Shown here one piece after another: positions 10,629 to 11,205 of a stretch of DNA of 11,205 nt. The notes beneath the pieces are model-generated. The model was not told the origin of the DNA and searched no databases. It worked only from the letters and a program-made list of their open reading frames with translations. Made by a program: the position numbers and the translations under genes. The stretch is from positions 1 to 11,205 of the forward strand of contig DAOVEW010000008.1 in NCBI GenBank assembly GCA_030668755.1. Reading direction: 5' to 3'. The stretch's first letter is position 1. Each line of letters starts with the position of its first letter. Source of the DNA: Bacillota bacterium. GTDB taxonomy: Bacteria; Armatimonadota; Hebobacteria; Hebobacterales; Hebobacteraceae.

Positions 10629-11205
10629 ATGGTCAGCGATCGAGATTACATCTTCTTCGACGTAGACGACACCCTGATCGAGTGGGTGACGAGGTGGGAC
10701 GATGCGTTCGTAGAGGCGGCGCGGTCGGTGGGTGTGGAGGTCAGCCCGGAGCGCGCGCTGCAGGCGCTGGATCATGCGATTGCGATTTTCTACGAGGAGT
10801 GCGTCCGGGAGCACCACGCGCACGGCGATCTAGAGGCCTTCTGGCTGGACTATGACTCCCGCGTGCTGGAGATGCTGGGCGTGGGAGACCGGTCGCGGGA
10901 GGCGGCCGCGCGGGTGGCGGACCTGCTGGCCAGGCCGGAGGCGATGCGGCTGTACCCCGAAGTGCCCCAGGTGTTGGAGTCGCTCTCTGCGGGCGGCGCG
11001 CGGCTGGGAATCGTAACGGGGAGGCCGCGGGCGGCGCCGGATCTGGAGAGGCTGGGGGTGCTGCGCTATTTCACCCCCGTCCTGGATGCATTCTCGGTGG
11101 GAAGCGCCAAAGCGGCGGGGCGGATGTTTCGCATAGCGGCCGAAGCCGCCGCCGAGAGCGACCGCGTCGGCTGGCATGTGGGCGACACCTACGACAGCGA
11201 TGTAT
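10629..11205 (+). CDS. HAD-superfamily hydrolase (5' part, runs off the right edge)
   Basis: The first 192 residues are visible. HAD motif I is DVDDT (11-15) with Asp11 as nucleophile and Asp13 as acid/base. A helical cap (about 18-107) follows, then motif II in LGIVTGRP (Thr130), a likely motif III Lys161 and motif IV GDTYDSD (185-191) just before the edge. The cap size fits the C1 group of phosphoglycolate phosphatase/haloacid dehalogenase-like phosphatases; the substrate cannot be told. The usual K-P-x-P after motif III reads K-A-A-G here, a mild departure. GGGAAGGG lies upstream of the ATG. It sits after the acuC terminator, so it is probably its own unit or depends on read-through. Confidence 0.85.
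   Translation, partial: MVSDRDYIFFDVDDTLIEWVTRWDDAFVEAARSVGVEVSPERALQALDHAIAIFYEECVREHHAHGDLEAFWLDYDSRVLEMLGVGDRSREAAARVADLLARPEAMRLYPEVPQVLESLSAGGARLGIVTGRPRAAPDLERLGVLRYFTPVLDAFSVGSAKAAGRMFRIAAEAAAESDRVGWHVGDTYDSDV

Overview
The window is a GC-rich bacterial chromosome segment with short intergenic gaps. It carries housekeeping genes (ftsE/ftsX, lnt, secG, a tRNA-Leu), several small genes I cannot name, and interspersed palindromic repeats. Apolipoprotein N-acyltransferase (lnt), together with a GspC/PilP-like periplasmic module, points to a cell with an outer membrane. The gene mix suits an environmental lineage such as Armatimonadota or a neighbouring phylum, but that is inference and the sequence does not fix the phylum.

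Layout, left to right. 1-1229 (minus): ftsE and the start of ftsX, the cell-division ABC transporter, overlapping by 20 bp and read from a promoter whose -10 box lies only 8 nt before the ftsE ATG. 1231-1576: a repeat block of REP/REPIN-like palindromes, a 20-bp interspersed palindrome and an orphan forward promoter. 1662-3678 (minus): six small unnamed genes that look like one operon: a 65-aa membrane protein, a 104-aa soluble protein, a 51-aa protein, a 163-aa four-helix membrane protein, an 81-aa two-helix membrane protein and a 175-aa exported protein. The 51-aa gene starts in an ATGA overlap with its upstream neighbour, and a broken copy of its core lies ahead of the operon. 3884-4077: a second repeat block ending in a near-identical copy of the orphan promoter, which here drives lnt (4129-5778, plus).

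lnt runs about 200 bp into a convergent small gene (5582-5923, minus), with a strong hairpin at the junction. secG (6024-6266) and tRNA-Leu(GAG) (6277-6363) follow as a unit. Next is an M55 D-aminopeptidase (dppA-like), then a run of five small genes: TM-PDZ, TM-linker-GspC/PilP-like beta domain, DUF3467, zinc ribbon, TM-PDZ. The last of these is coupled by ATGA to an AcuC/class I HDAC-like deacetylase, which ends at a clear Rho-independent terminator. A HAD-family hydrolase starts at 10629 and runs off the right edge.

Most worth a second look: the promoter-carrying REPIN-like repeats, the minus-strand operon of small proteins with its hidden 51-aa gene and repeated AGGAGGCGAGG box, and the cluster in which GspC-type modules (TM, HR-like and PDZ) are spread over separate genes.
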